DNA of 5,374 nt, taken from contig CANHLD010000128.1 in the NCBI GenBank assembly GCA_947461325.1, positions 1 to 5,374 on the forward strand. Reading direction: 5' to 3'. A program made the translations under genes and the position numbers. This stretch comes from Comamonadaceae bacterium (GTDB taxonomy: Bacteria; Pseudomonadota; Gammaproteobacteria; Burkholderiales; Burkholderiaceae_C). The first letter of the stretch is position 1. Each line of letters begins with the position of its first letter. The notes under the pieces were generated by a model. It saw only the letters and a program-made list of their open reading frames with translations. It was not told the origin of the DNA and did not search any database. Below are positions 1-5,374 of the stretch, piece by piece.

Positions 1-156
1 GTTGAAGAGCGCTGGCTCAAGGTGAATGATGACAACAGCGGCGGCATGACTTTGCATCAACTCGCGGATGAGTTTGGTGTCAGCGCCGAACGAATCCGTC
101 AAATCGAAGTGGCCGCCATGAGAAAAATGAAGCAGGCGTTGTTGGAATACGCCTGA
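1..156 (+). CDS. rpoH: RNA polymerase sigma factor RpoH (sigma-32), C-terminal end only
   Basis: The window opens in frame inside this gene and shows its last 51 codons, ending in TGA at 154-156. Sigma-32 directs RNA polymerase in the cytoplasm to heat-shock promoters. What is visible is region 4.2, the helix-turn-helix that reads the -35 element: the stretch TLHQLADEFGVSAERIRQIE (in-window residues 17-36), followed by a basic helix with RKMK. The lead-in EERWL and the short tail after the helix fit RpoH better than the housekeeping sigma RpoD, whose end is differently spaced. RpoH proteins are usually near 290-310 residues, so most of the gene lies left of the window. It converges on the cytochrome oxidase assembly genes and is separated from them by a terminator. 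The family call is firm; the start is not visible. Confidence 0.93.
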   Translation, partial: VEERWLKVNDDNSGGMTLHQLADEFGVSAERIRQIEVAAMRKMKQALLEYA

Positions 157-174
157 TATTTTTAAAAACTATTC

Positions 175-211
175 AAACCGTCTGCAGTCGTTGGTTGCAG
201 ACGGTTTTTTT
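175..211 (+). terminator. Rho-independent terminator of rpoH, possibly bidirectional
   Basis: A perfect 12-bp stem is formed by 175-186 (AAACCGTCTGCA) and 196-207 (TGCAGACGGTTT), with a 9-base loop. On the + strand the second arm runs into a continuous T tract (205-211), which is a classic intrinsic terminator 18 bases after the rpoH stop. On the minus strand the hairpin follows the SCO stop codon (210-212) directly, but its T run (GTTTTT) begins about six bases after the stem, so termination in that direction should be weaker. The T tract overlaps the SCO stop codon. Confidence 0.87.
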
Positions 212-791
212 ATTTCAGCAAAGCCGCGATATCAGCAGCCATGGCTTGCGGCCCCAACCCGTAACGCGCATACAAACGCAATCTACCTTGGGTGTCGTAA
301 ATGTAGGTGCCAGCGCTATGGTCTAAGGTGTAACTGTCCGCAGATGAGCCAGCCACTTTCTTGAAGTAAATCTTGAATTGTTTGGCCAATACAGGCAATT
401 CTTCTACGGTTGGAATCAGCGCCAAAAATGTCGGGTCAAAGCCAGCCATATAAGGCTGAAGAACTTCCGGCTTGTCTCTTTCAGGATCCAAGGTGATGAA
501 TACCGCTTGCAGCAGTTCGCCTTGAGGACCCAGGGTTTTTTTCACCTGCACCCATTCGGTCAAGGTAGTGGGGCAAAAGTCCGGGCATTGCGTGTAGCCG
601 AAAAAAACCACCACCACCCGCCCCTTGAAGTCGGCCAGTGTGCGCTTATTGCCGAACTGATCCGGCAAATCAAAACCCAAAGCGTAATCGGCTCCGGTCA
701 AATCAATCGCTTTGAACTCAGGCTTGTCAGGCGAGCATGCGCTGATCATCAAGCAGACAGAAAGCAACAGATAACGGTATTTTGCAAACAT
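210..791 (-). CDS. sco: SCO1/SenC family copper chaperone, predicted lipoprotein
   Basis: SCO proteins act on the periplasmic side of the membrane. They pass copper to the CuA centre of cytochrome c oxidase subunit II or reduce its cysteines. The 193-residue product has an N-terminal hydrophobic signal ending in MISAC, a plausible lipobox with Cys19 as the lipidated residue. A thioredoxin-like domain follows, with the CPDFC copper-binding pair (C69, C73) in the context FFGYTQCPDFCPTT, the conserved LDPERD stretch (about 101-106), and the distal ligand His158 in LDHSAGTY. All three expected copper ligands are present and the length is normal. The ATG at 791 is chosen because it shares one base with the ctaB stop (TGATG) and has GAG six bases upstream. 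A GTG at 794 would add one residue and also overlap ctaB (GTGA), but leaves only three bases to that GAG. This is the last gene of the operon. Confidence 0.93.
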   Translation of the reverse strand: MFAKYRYLLLSVCLMISACSPDKPEFKAIDLTGADYALGFDLPDQFGNKRTLADFKGRVVVVFFGYTQCPDFCPTTLTEWVQVKKTLGPQGELLQAVFITLDPERDKPEVLQPYMAGFDPTFLALIPTVEELPVLAKQFKIYFKKVAGSSADSYTLDHSAGTYIYDTQGRLRLYARYGLGPQAMAADIAALLK

Positions 792-1690
792 CACATACTC
801 GGCAAATAATGATCAATTAAAAAAGCAGCAAACAACAAACTCAAATGCACCAAAGAAAATTTGAATGTTTTGCGCGCCAACTCGTCAGAGTATTGGCGCC
901 ATAGCGCCCATCCGTACCAGCAAAACATCAGGCTTAGTACCACGGCACATACCAAATAAAACCAGCCACTCATGCGGTAGATGAACGGCATCAGACAAGC
1001 GGGCAGCAAGACGATGGTGTAGAGCAATATTTGCAAGCGGGTGAACTCATTGCCATGCGTCACCGGCAACATGGGCAAGCCGGATTTGCGGTAGTCTTCG
1101 ACGCGGTACAAAGCCAAGGCCCAAAAGTGCGGCGGGGTCCAGAGAAAAATAATCAAAAAAAGTATCAAGGCTTCGGGGCCGACATCACCAGTCATAGCGG
1201 CCCAGCCAAGCACAGGCGGCATAGCACCTGACGCGCCGCCGATCACGATATTTTGCGGGGTCAGCGGTTTGAGAATCACGGTGTAAATAACGGCGTAGCC
1301 AACAAATGTCGCAAACGTCAACCACATGGTGAGCGGGTTGACCCAGACATACAAAATGGCTGAACCGACAGCACACAAGACAGCAGAAAAAAGCAAGGTG
1401 TCTCTGTCGGTGAGTTGACCTTGGGCGGTTGGTCGCCAAGCGGTTCGCTTCATGCGGGCGTCAATCGCTTGCTCAACAATGCAATTGAACGCGGCAGCCG
1501 CACCGGACACCAGCCAAATTCCCAGACAAGCGATAGCAGCCAATTTCACATCGGCCAAGTTGGGAACACCGGGGACAGCCAACACCATACCTATAAGCGC
1601 GCAAAACACAATCAACTGAATCACACGCGGTTTAGTCAACGCGTTGAACTGCTGCCAACGCAAAGGCATGTACTGAGAGAGAGATTTCAT
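791..1690 (-). CDS. ctaB: Protoheme IX farnesyltransferase (heme O synthase)
   Basis: This integral membrane prenyltransferase (also named cyoE or cox10) adds a farnesyl group to the vinyl of heme B to make heme O, the first step to heme A. The 299-residue length is typical. The polyprenyl diphosphate motif is at 69-87: N69, E73, D77, then RMKRTAWRP. The middle position is Glu where E. coli CyoE has Asp. Further family marks are KPLTPQNIVIGG (141-152), WTPPHFWALA (184-193) and YRVEDY..GLPMLPVTHG (195-213). Several hydrophobic helices, probably eight or nine, fill the rest. The ATG at 1690 overlaps the ctaA stop as ATGA, with AGG eight bases upstream (1699-1701). The stop overlaps the SCO start. 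Its place directly after ctaA fits consecutive steps of heme A synthesis. Confidence 0.97.
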   Translation of the reverse strand: MKSLSQYMPLRWQQFNALTKPRVIQLIVFCALIGMVLAVPGVPNLADVKLAAIACLGIWLVSGAAAAFNCIVEQAIDARMKRTAWRPTAQGQLTDRDTLLFSAVLCAVGSAILYVWVNPLTMWLTFATFVGYAVIYTVILKPLTPQNIVIGGASGAMPPVLGWAAMTGDVGPEALILFLIIFLWTPPHFWALALYRVEDYRKSGLPMLPVTHGNEFTRLQILLYTIVLLPACLMPFIYRMSGWFYLVCAVVLSLMFCWYGWALWRQYSDELARKTFKFSLVHLSLLFAAFLIDHYLPSM

Positions 1691-2820
1691 AACATTTGCC
1701 TGTTGAAAGTCGAAGCAATTCGATCAGCGCTGCGGGGACGGGTTGAGGCTAAAACCCAGGTGAGAAGTGCCAGTAGCGTGGCCGCTGAACCTGTATGCAA
1801 CAAAGCGGCCAGCAAGGGCCAACCCAGCACGGCATTTGAAATACCGGTGGCGAATTGCAATAAAAGCAATGCCAACAAAAAAATTCCCTGTTGCCGCAGG
1901 CCGTTGTTTATCCAAGCTCGCGCCAAATACAAAATACACAAAGCCGGAATGACTGCATGCCAGCGATGCACCATATGTATGGCCGTCAATGCTTGGAATG
2001 GAATGGCTTGACCTGAAGCGTCCTGACCGAGTGGGCGCCAAAACTCAAAAGCCTTGTTTAAATTCATTTCTGGCAACCAGTTACCTTGGCAAAGCGGATA
2101 GGTGTCACAAGCCAGCACCGCGTAATTGCTGCTGACCCATGCGCCTAGGCCAGACTGTATGAGCACGCTTAAAAAAGTCAGACCCGTCACCACATAAACC
2201 GCCACAGGCAAAGCACGATCAATCATTCTGTCGGCGATATGACGCTGCCGTACCCATTGAACAGTCAACAGCACCAACAGCAACAAGCCACCCAACAAAT
2301 GCATGCTGACAATGGCAGGGAACAATTTCATAGTGACTGTGAATGCGCCAAAAGCACCTTGAATGCAAACCCACACCAAAGTCAGCGATGGCCAGCCCCA
2401 TAAAGTTCGCTCATTGCGCCAAGAGAAAACAGCCAAAGTCAAAATGAGAATACCGACGAGCATGGCCAAATACCGATGGATCATTTCAATCCATGCTTTA
2501 TGCCAAGTGACCGGTCCCGTTGGCATAGCTGTTTGAGCCAACTCAATCGCTTGTGTCGCTCCAATCGGACTGGCGTGCCCGTAACAACCCGGCCAGTCTG
2601 GACAACCCAGACCTGAATCGCTGAGGCGTGTGAATGCGCCAAACAGAATTAAATCAAATGTCAAAAACAAAGCAATAACGGTCAAATGCCGGACACGCTG
2701 AACCGATTGTGACTGTCTGTTTTTCAGCCATACCCAAGTCAAAGGTCCAACGGCCAGTAAAACGGCCATCAGCAGCAGTTTCAAAAGGGGCGCAGCATTG
2801 AATAAGGCAACTTCATTCAT
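1687..2820 (-). CDS. ctaA: Heme A synthase (COX15/CtaA family)
   Basis: CtaA oxidises the C8 methyl of heme O to a formyl group, giving heme A, within the cytoplasmic membrane. The 377-residue product has about eight membrane helices. It shows the family histidines: H115 in WIEMIHRYLA (with E112), H174 in SMHLLGG, H282/H285/H288 in IHMVHRWH, and H342 in LLHTG. Two cysteine pairs lie in the extracytoplasmic loops: C73/C79 in LGCPDWPGCYG and C238/C244 in ACDTYPLC. GAFTRLSDSG (61-70) is also typical. An in-frame ATG at 2880 would add 20 residues but would overlap the preceding gene by 56 bases. The ATG at 2820 is preferred: it lies four bases after that gene's stop, has GGGG (2831-2834) ten bases upstream, and leaves a normal N-terminus. 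Confidence 0.96.
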   Translation of the reverse strand: MNEVALFNAAPLLKLLLMAVLLAVGPLTWVWLKNRQSQSVQRVRHLTVIALFLTFDLILFGAFTRLSDSGLGCPDWPGCYGHASPIGATQAIELAQTAMPTGPVTWHKAWIEMIHRYLAMLVGILILTLAVFSWRNERTLWGWPSLTLVWVCIQGAFGAFTVTMKLFPAIVSMHLLGGLLLLVLLTVQWVRQRHIADRMIDRALPVAVYVVTGLTFLSVLIQSGLGAWVSSNYAVLACDTYPLCQGNWLPEMNLNKAFEFWRPLGQDASGQAIPFQALTAIHMVHRWHAVIPALCILYLARAWINNGLRQQGIFLLALLLLQFATGISNAVLGWPLLAALLHTGSAATLLALLTWVLASTRPRSADRIASTFNRQML

Positions 2821-2824
2821 ACTA

Positions 2825-3520
2825 TCATCGCCCCGGCTTATCCCAAGAGACAGAAGCACGCAGCAATTTATCCCAATCACGTTTTAACGAGGGCGCTTGC
2901 TCCATCGTCAGTCCGGGTGGAAAACGCATCATCCAATTGCCATGAGGATCTATCAAATACAAATGCTCACTCATGCCGTGATTTGACTCAGCATTCAACC
3001 ACTGAGAAATGCTTTCTGAACTGACACGCAAAATAACCGCTTCACTCAAACCTGCAATCAATTCTTTGGGCACCGGTTTGTCATCTGTGACCAGCCATAC
3101 CCAGTCCGTGCGCTCTTTCTCACGGCCAAGTGAAGCACGAATCTGACGCTGCAACAGCAAGTTGGTTTGGCATGCGTTGTCGCATGCAGCGTTTGCCACA
3201 CTCACTAGCAACCACTGGCCTTTCAAATGGGGCAAGCTGACTTCTTTGCCGTCAAGCGCGTGTGCGCTGATCTCTGGCACAGGTTTGACGGGTTGAATCA
3301 AGGTTCCGAAATTACGCTGCGTCTGCGGCCGGATCACGTAATACGTCAAATAAGAAGCAATCACAGGCGCCGCGCAAATCAGCATGACAAAAATCATACG
3401 AATTCGCCCGGCACTGGTGCGACTTGCGTCTTGCTGCGCTGCTTGCACCGGGTCCGGTAAATCGTAAACCGTCAACCCCAGTGCATGAGGCGGTGTATGG
3501 TCATTGTTGTTGTCTTGCAT
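2825..3520 (-). CDS. SCO/thioredoxin-like membrane-anchored protein of the cox cluster, function unproven
   Basis: The 231-residue protein has a hydrophilic N-terminus of about 40 residues, one membrane helix (about 42-62), and a C-terminal domain that would face the periplasm. That domain reads like a diverged SCO protein: DGKEVSLPHLKGQWLLVSV (90-108) resembles the SCO opening, ACDNAC (112-117) gives a CxxxC pair (C113, C117), and LYLIDPHGNWMMRF (187-200) matches the strand after the SCO histidine. Lining that strand up with the true SCO protein of this operon places M183 where the copper-ligand histidine should be; H181 and H186 are close by. The position between SURF1 and ctaA implies a part in oxidase assembly, perhaps copper or thiol handling. 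The ATG at 3520 lies 20 bases inside the end of the SURF1 gene, with AGGG (3531-3534) ten bases upstream. The reading frame is certain; the function is inferred. Confidence 0.85.
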   Translation of the reverse strand: MQDNNNDHTPPHALGLTVYDLPDPVQAAQQDASRTSAGRIRMIFVMLICAAPVIASYLTYYVIRPQTQRNFGTLIQPVKPVPEISAHALDGKEVSLPHLKGQWLLVSVANAACDNACQTNLLLQRQIRASLGREKERTDWVWLVTDDKPVPKELIAGLSEAVILRVSSESISQWLNAESNHGMSEHLYLIDPHGNWMMRFPPGLTMEQAPSLKRDWDKLLRASVSWDKPGR

Positions 3521-4244
3521 GCCGCAGTGGCCCTATCCATTGAAACCAGAAATAAAGAATAGCTATCAATCCACTCAACGCAAACCATTGGAAAGCATAG
3601 CCCTTGTTTTTGTCTGCAGTCTGTGAAATGACTGGCCAGTCTCTTCTCAGTCCGTCAGTGTCTTGACCTGTTTGTATCACCAATCCACTGACCTTATCAG
3701 ATACCATGGCTTGCATGTGTTCGCGGCTCAAATTGTTTTGAATTCTCAACTGTCCAGACCCAGATTCAACTGCCACAGTACTTTTCAATTCAGTCATTTG
3801 AGACAAGGCCAAAGCAATGCGGCCCGTGATTTTGATGGGGTCCTGCGGCGTATCAATCGGTGCTGCCTTTGAGGCATCTGTACGATCCCTAGCCACCCAT
3901 CCGCGCTGCACCCAGACCACTTGCCCCGGTGCCCACGACATAGGGGTGATCACCCAAAATCCTGGCTGCCCCTGGTGGCTACGGTTATCCAAATACACCG
4001 TTTTGTCGACCAACCATTTGCCATCAAGCGCAATGTTTCTATGAACTTGTTGCCAAAGTTCAGGTTGAGCCACAAGGTCTTGTGGCGTAAGCGGTGGCAG
4101 TTGTGCTTGCAAATTCAGATCTCTTTGGTAGACCAGTTTTTCCTCTGCGCGAGACATTTGCCAAACGCCCAGCCTTGCCGTCAAAGCCATGCCAGCTAAT
4201 GCTGCCAACAAAATAATGACCCGCCTAACGTTAACGTTGTTCAT
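3501..4244 (-). CDS. surf1: SURF1 family cytochrome c oxidase assembly protein
   Basis: SURF1 is a membrane protein that helps place heme A into subunit I of aa3-type oxidases. The 247-residue product has the standard layout: an N-terminal membrane helix (about 7-23) running into RLGVWQMSRAEEK (24-36), a long periplasmic domain with NRSHQGQPGFWVITP (87-101) and VWVQRGWVARDR (110-121), and a C-terminal stretch NKGYAFQWFALSG (213-225) leading into the second helix (about 219-237). All hallmark stretches are present and the length is normal. The ATG at 4244 gives the expected short cytoplasmic tail, but the bases before it (TCTTTTCTACT on the coding strand) contain no clear Shine-Dalgarno sequence. 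It is the first gene of the minus-strand operon, starting 40 bases from a divergent gene. Its end overlaps the next gene by 20 bases. Confidence 0.95.
   Translation of the reverse strand: MNNVNVRRVIILLAALAGMALTARLGVWQMSRAEEKLVYQRDLNLQAQLPPLTPQDLVAQPELWQQVHRNIALDGKWLVDKTVYLDNRSHQGQPGFWVITPMSWAPGQVVWVQRGWVARDRTDASKAAPIDTPQDPIKITGRIALALSQMTELKSTVAVESGSGQLRIQNNLSREHMQAMVSDKVSGLVIQTGQDTDGLRRDWPVISQTADKNKGYAFQWFALSGLIAILYFWFQWIGPLRHARQQQ
4227..4238. repeat. 12-bp perfect palindrome (two tandem AACGTT) in codons 3-6 of the SURF1 gene
   Basis: AACGTTAACGTT is self-complementary and is also a direct repeat of a 6-base palindrome. It encodes Asn-Val-Asn-Val at the poorly conserved N-terminus of SURF1, just inside the divergent start region. 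It could be an operator or a chance result of the NVNV codons. I recognise no regulator for it. Confidence 0.3.
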
Positions 4245-4284
4245 AGTAGAAAAGACATGTGTAAATCAAAGGATAATCCCACAT
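4245..4284. promoter_or_regulatory. 40-bp divergent intergenic region between surf1 and the small membrane protein gene
   Basis: Two start codons face away from each other across only 40 bases, so any promoters here must extend into one gene or the other. On the + strand, AAAGGA (4268-4273) lies 11 bases before the ATG at 4285 and may be the ribosome site. GATAAT (4272-4277) matches a -10 box at five of six positions, but it overlaps that ribosome site and would start the RNA at about the ATG. AAGACA (4252-4257) is the nearest -35-like element, only 14 bases away. On the minus strand TATAAA (4299-4294) is a possible -10 without a convincing -35. Position implies regulation here, but no promoter is clear. 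Confidence 0.3.
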
Positions 4285-4509
4285 ATGAACATATTTATAG
4301 CCATTGCTTTTTTAGGCGTATTAGCCGCCTTGTCTACCGCGCTGTTCTTTATGTTGCGCGGCGATACAGAGGGCGCACCTAAGTCCAGTCGAATGATGCG
4401 CGCACTGGCATTCAGGGTAGGTATATCCATCGTTTTGTTTCTCTGCATTTTGCTTTCCTGGAAGATGGGTTGGCTCAGGCCTACCGGCATTCCTTTGACC
4501 CCTGTCTGA
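4285..4509 (+). CDS. Small twin-transmembrane protein, DUF2909-like
   Basis: The 74-residue product has two membrane helices (about 2-23 and 43-63) joined by a short polar loop, RGDTEGAPKSSRMMRA (25-40), and a short tail ending in PLTPV. This layout and its place between oxidase subunit III and SURF1 fit the small DUF2909 'twin transmembrane' family of betaproteobacteria; I make that family call from memory of the pattern. The biochemical role is unknown, though its location suggests a link to cytochrome oxidase. The ATG at 4285 is chosen because the longer frame from 4189 would run through the start of the SURF1 gene and add a non-membrane leader. AAAGGA lies 11 bases upstream, a slightly long spacing. 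It is the only gene on the + strand within the oxidase block, and it ends 21 bases before a shared terminator. Confidence 0.82.
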   Translation: MNIFIAIAFLGVLAALSTALFFMLRGDTEGAPKSSRMMRALAFRVGISIVLFLCILLSWKMGWLRPTGIPLTPV

Positions 4510-4529
4510 TGTTTTGAGAATTTCGAACT

Positions 4530-4555
4530 AAAAAGGCCGCAGATGCGGCCTTTTT
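4530..4555. terminator. Bidirectional Rho-independent terminator between the small membrane protein gene and ctaE
   Basis: An 11-bp perfect stem, AAAAAGGCCGC (4530-4540) and GCGGCCTTTTT (4545-4555), encloses the loop AGAT. The GC-rich core is flanked by A5 on one side and T5 on the other, so RNA from either strand ends in a hairpin followed by U residues. It stands 21 bases after the stop of the + strand gene and 17 bases after the stop of ctaE on the minus strand, so it can end both converging transcripts. Confidence 0.9.
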
Positions 4556-4572
4556 GTTGTGAGTCATTGGTA

Positions 4573-5374
4573 TCAGAGCCAATACACCAAGATGTACAAA
4601 CCCAACCAAACCACATCCACAAAGTGCCAATACCAAGCGGCACCTTCAAATCCAAAATGACTGTCCGCAGAAAAATGCCCCTTTTGTAAACGCAAGGTCA
4701 CAAACAACAACATCAACATGCCCACAAAAACGTGGAATCCGTGGAACCCGGTCAGCATGAAGAAAGTAGAACCGTAGACACCTGAGGTCAACTTCAGATT
4801 CAGATCCTTATAAGCATGGTAATACTCATAACCTTGTACGCCCAAGAATACGATACCCAGCAATACAGTCAGCCACATGAATTGAATGGTTTTGGCACGC
4901 TGGTTTTCCAACAAGGCGTGATGCGCAATGGTCAAAGTCACGCCTGAAGACAACAGCAAGGCTGTGTTGATGGTTGGCAACCAGAACGGCGTCATGGTTT
5001 GAAACGGTTCAATGATGCCTGCTGGCGAGGCAGTCACGCCTGCAGCAATGCTGGGCCAAACCGCTTTAAAACCTGGCCACAATAGTGCATTTTCACTGTC
5101 ACCGAGCGCAGGCAGTGAGTGCATCCTGGCCCACCACAGGGCGGAGAAAAATGCACCAAAGAACATGACTTCAGAGAAGATGAACCAGCTCATGCTCCAG
5201 CGGAAAGACAAATCGATCTTGCGGCCATATTGACCAGACTCGCTTTCATGAACCGCTTCGCTGAACCATTGGAATAGCACAAACAACCAAATTGCCAAAC
5301 CGGCAAACAAAGCGTATTTGCCCCAACTGACATCATTCACCCATTGGCTGGCACCCAAAATGACAAAGAACAAA
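4573..5374 (-). CDS. ctaE: Cytochrome c oxidase subunit III, N-terminus cut by the window edge
   Basis: This is the third core membrane subunit of a heme-copper oxidase; it stabilises the proton-pumping subunit I. The 266 codons in view carry the family marks (counted from the first whole codon in view): FRWSMSWFIFSEVMFFGAFF (57-76) with the conserved glutamate E68, WLPTINTALLLSSG (131-144), AHHALLENQ (150-158), GYEYYHAY (181-188), GFHGFHVFVG (209-218) and AAWYWHFVDVVWLGLY (245-260). The leftmost codon in view is TTG (Leu), which I read as internal. Subunit III of this group is usually near 285-295 residues, so some 20-30 N-terminal residues, including part of the first helix, are missing. 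It ends with TGA at 4575-4573. An aa3-type oxidase fits the CtaA, CtaB and SURF1 genes beside it. Confidence 0.96.
   Translation of the reverse strand, partial: LFFVILGASQWVNDVSWGKYALFAGLAIWLFVLFQWFSEAVHESESGQYGRKIDLSFRWSMSWFIFSEVMFFGAFFSALWWARMHSLPALGDSENALLWPGFKAVWPSIAAGVTASPAGIIEPFQTMTPFWLPTINTALLLSSGVTLTIAHHALLENQRAKTIQFMWLTVLLGIVFLGVQGYEYYHAYKDLNLKLTSGVYGSTFFMLTGFHGFHVFVGMLMLLFVTLRLQKGHFSADSHFGFEGAAWYWHFVDVVWLGLYILVYWL

Noticed and set aside
378..809. Plus-strand frame of 143 codons opposite the SCO gene
   Set aside because: It is fully antisense to a SCO gene with all catalytic motifs, and its product shows no recognisable domain.
1415..2011. Open frame of 198 codons on the + strand, opposite ctaB and ctaA
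   Set aside because: It lies wholly antisense to two well-supported genes, has low-complexity composition without domain marks or hydrophobic pattern, and spans their junction. It is a shadow of the real genes.
2821..2880. Extended N-terminus of CtaA from the ATG at 2880
   Set aside because: It would overlap the preceding gene by 56 bases and add a 20-residue leader not expected for the family. The ATG at 2820 fits the spacing and ribosome site better.
4255..4272. Possible FNR/ANR box on the minus strand (TTGAT half-site in TTTGATTTACACATG)
   Set aside because: Only one half-site matches; the second (ACATG against ATCAA) does not, so there is no reason to call oxygen-responsive control from it.
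4189..4284. Longer start for the small membrane protein at the ATG at 4189
   Set aside because: The extra 32 codons run antisense through the start of SURF1. The membrane protein proper begins at the ATG at 4285, which has an upstream AAAGGA.
4266..4655. Minus-strand frame of 129 codons covering the small membrane protein gene and the end of ctaE
   Set aside because: It runs antisense through a good + strand gene, through a strong terminator hairpin, and starts out of frame within ctaE. No family features are seen.

Overview
The window is a cytochrome c oxidase maturation block from a betaproteobacterium, most likely of the order Burkholderiales. This rests on protein character (a RpoH C-terminus, a CtaB with the NCIVEQ..DARMKRTAWRP signature) and on gene order: cox subunit III, a small twin-membrane-helix protein, SURF1, a SCO-like membrane protein, CtaA, CtaB, SCO, then rpoH. 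The base composition looks like roughly half G+C, modest for that order. A Comamonadaceae-like freshwater lineage would fit, but I cannot fix the genus.

Layout. Positions 1-156 hold the last 51 codons of rpoH (sigma-32) on the + strand, followed by a strong hairpin terminator at 175-211. Five minus-strand genes converge on it. In their own order of transcription these are SURF1 (4244 to 3501), a SCO-like membrane protein (3520 to 2825), ctaA (2820 to 1687), ctaB (1690 to 791) and a SCO lipoprotein (791 to 210). They overlap or nearly touch, so they form one tightly coupled operon. Upstream of it, one 74-residue membrane protein (4285-4509, +) points the other way. It meets the end of ctaE (cytochrome oxidase subunit III, minus strand, running off the right edge) at a symmetrical terminator at 4530-4555.

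How the genes work together. CtaB converts heme B to heme O and CtaA converts heme O to heme A. SURF1 helps deliver heme A to subunit I. The SCO protein delivers copper to the CuA site of subunit II or keeps that site's cysteines reduced. CtaE is a structural subunit of the finished enzyme. The SCO-like protein between SURF1 and CtaA keeps a CxxxC pair but seems to have lost or moved the SCO histidine, so its role is uncertain. The bidirectional terminator and the inverted small gene suggest that the assembly-factor operon is transcribed separately from the ctaE transcript.

I see no mobile element, CRISPR array, tRNA, rRNA or wholly new system. The least explained items are the SCO-like protein, the inverted small membrane protein gene, and a 12-bp palindrome at the divergent start region. 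No stretch over 300 bases lacks a gene.
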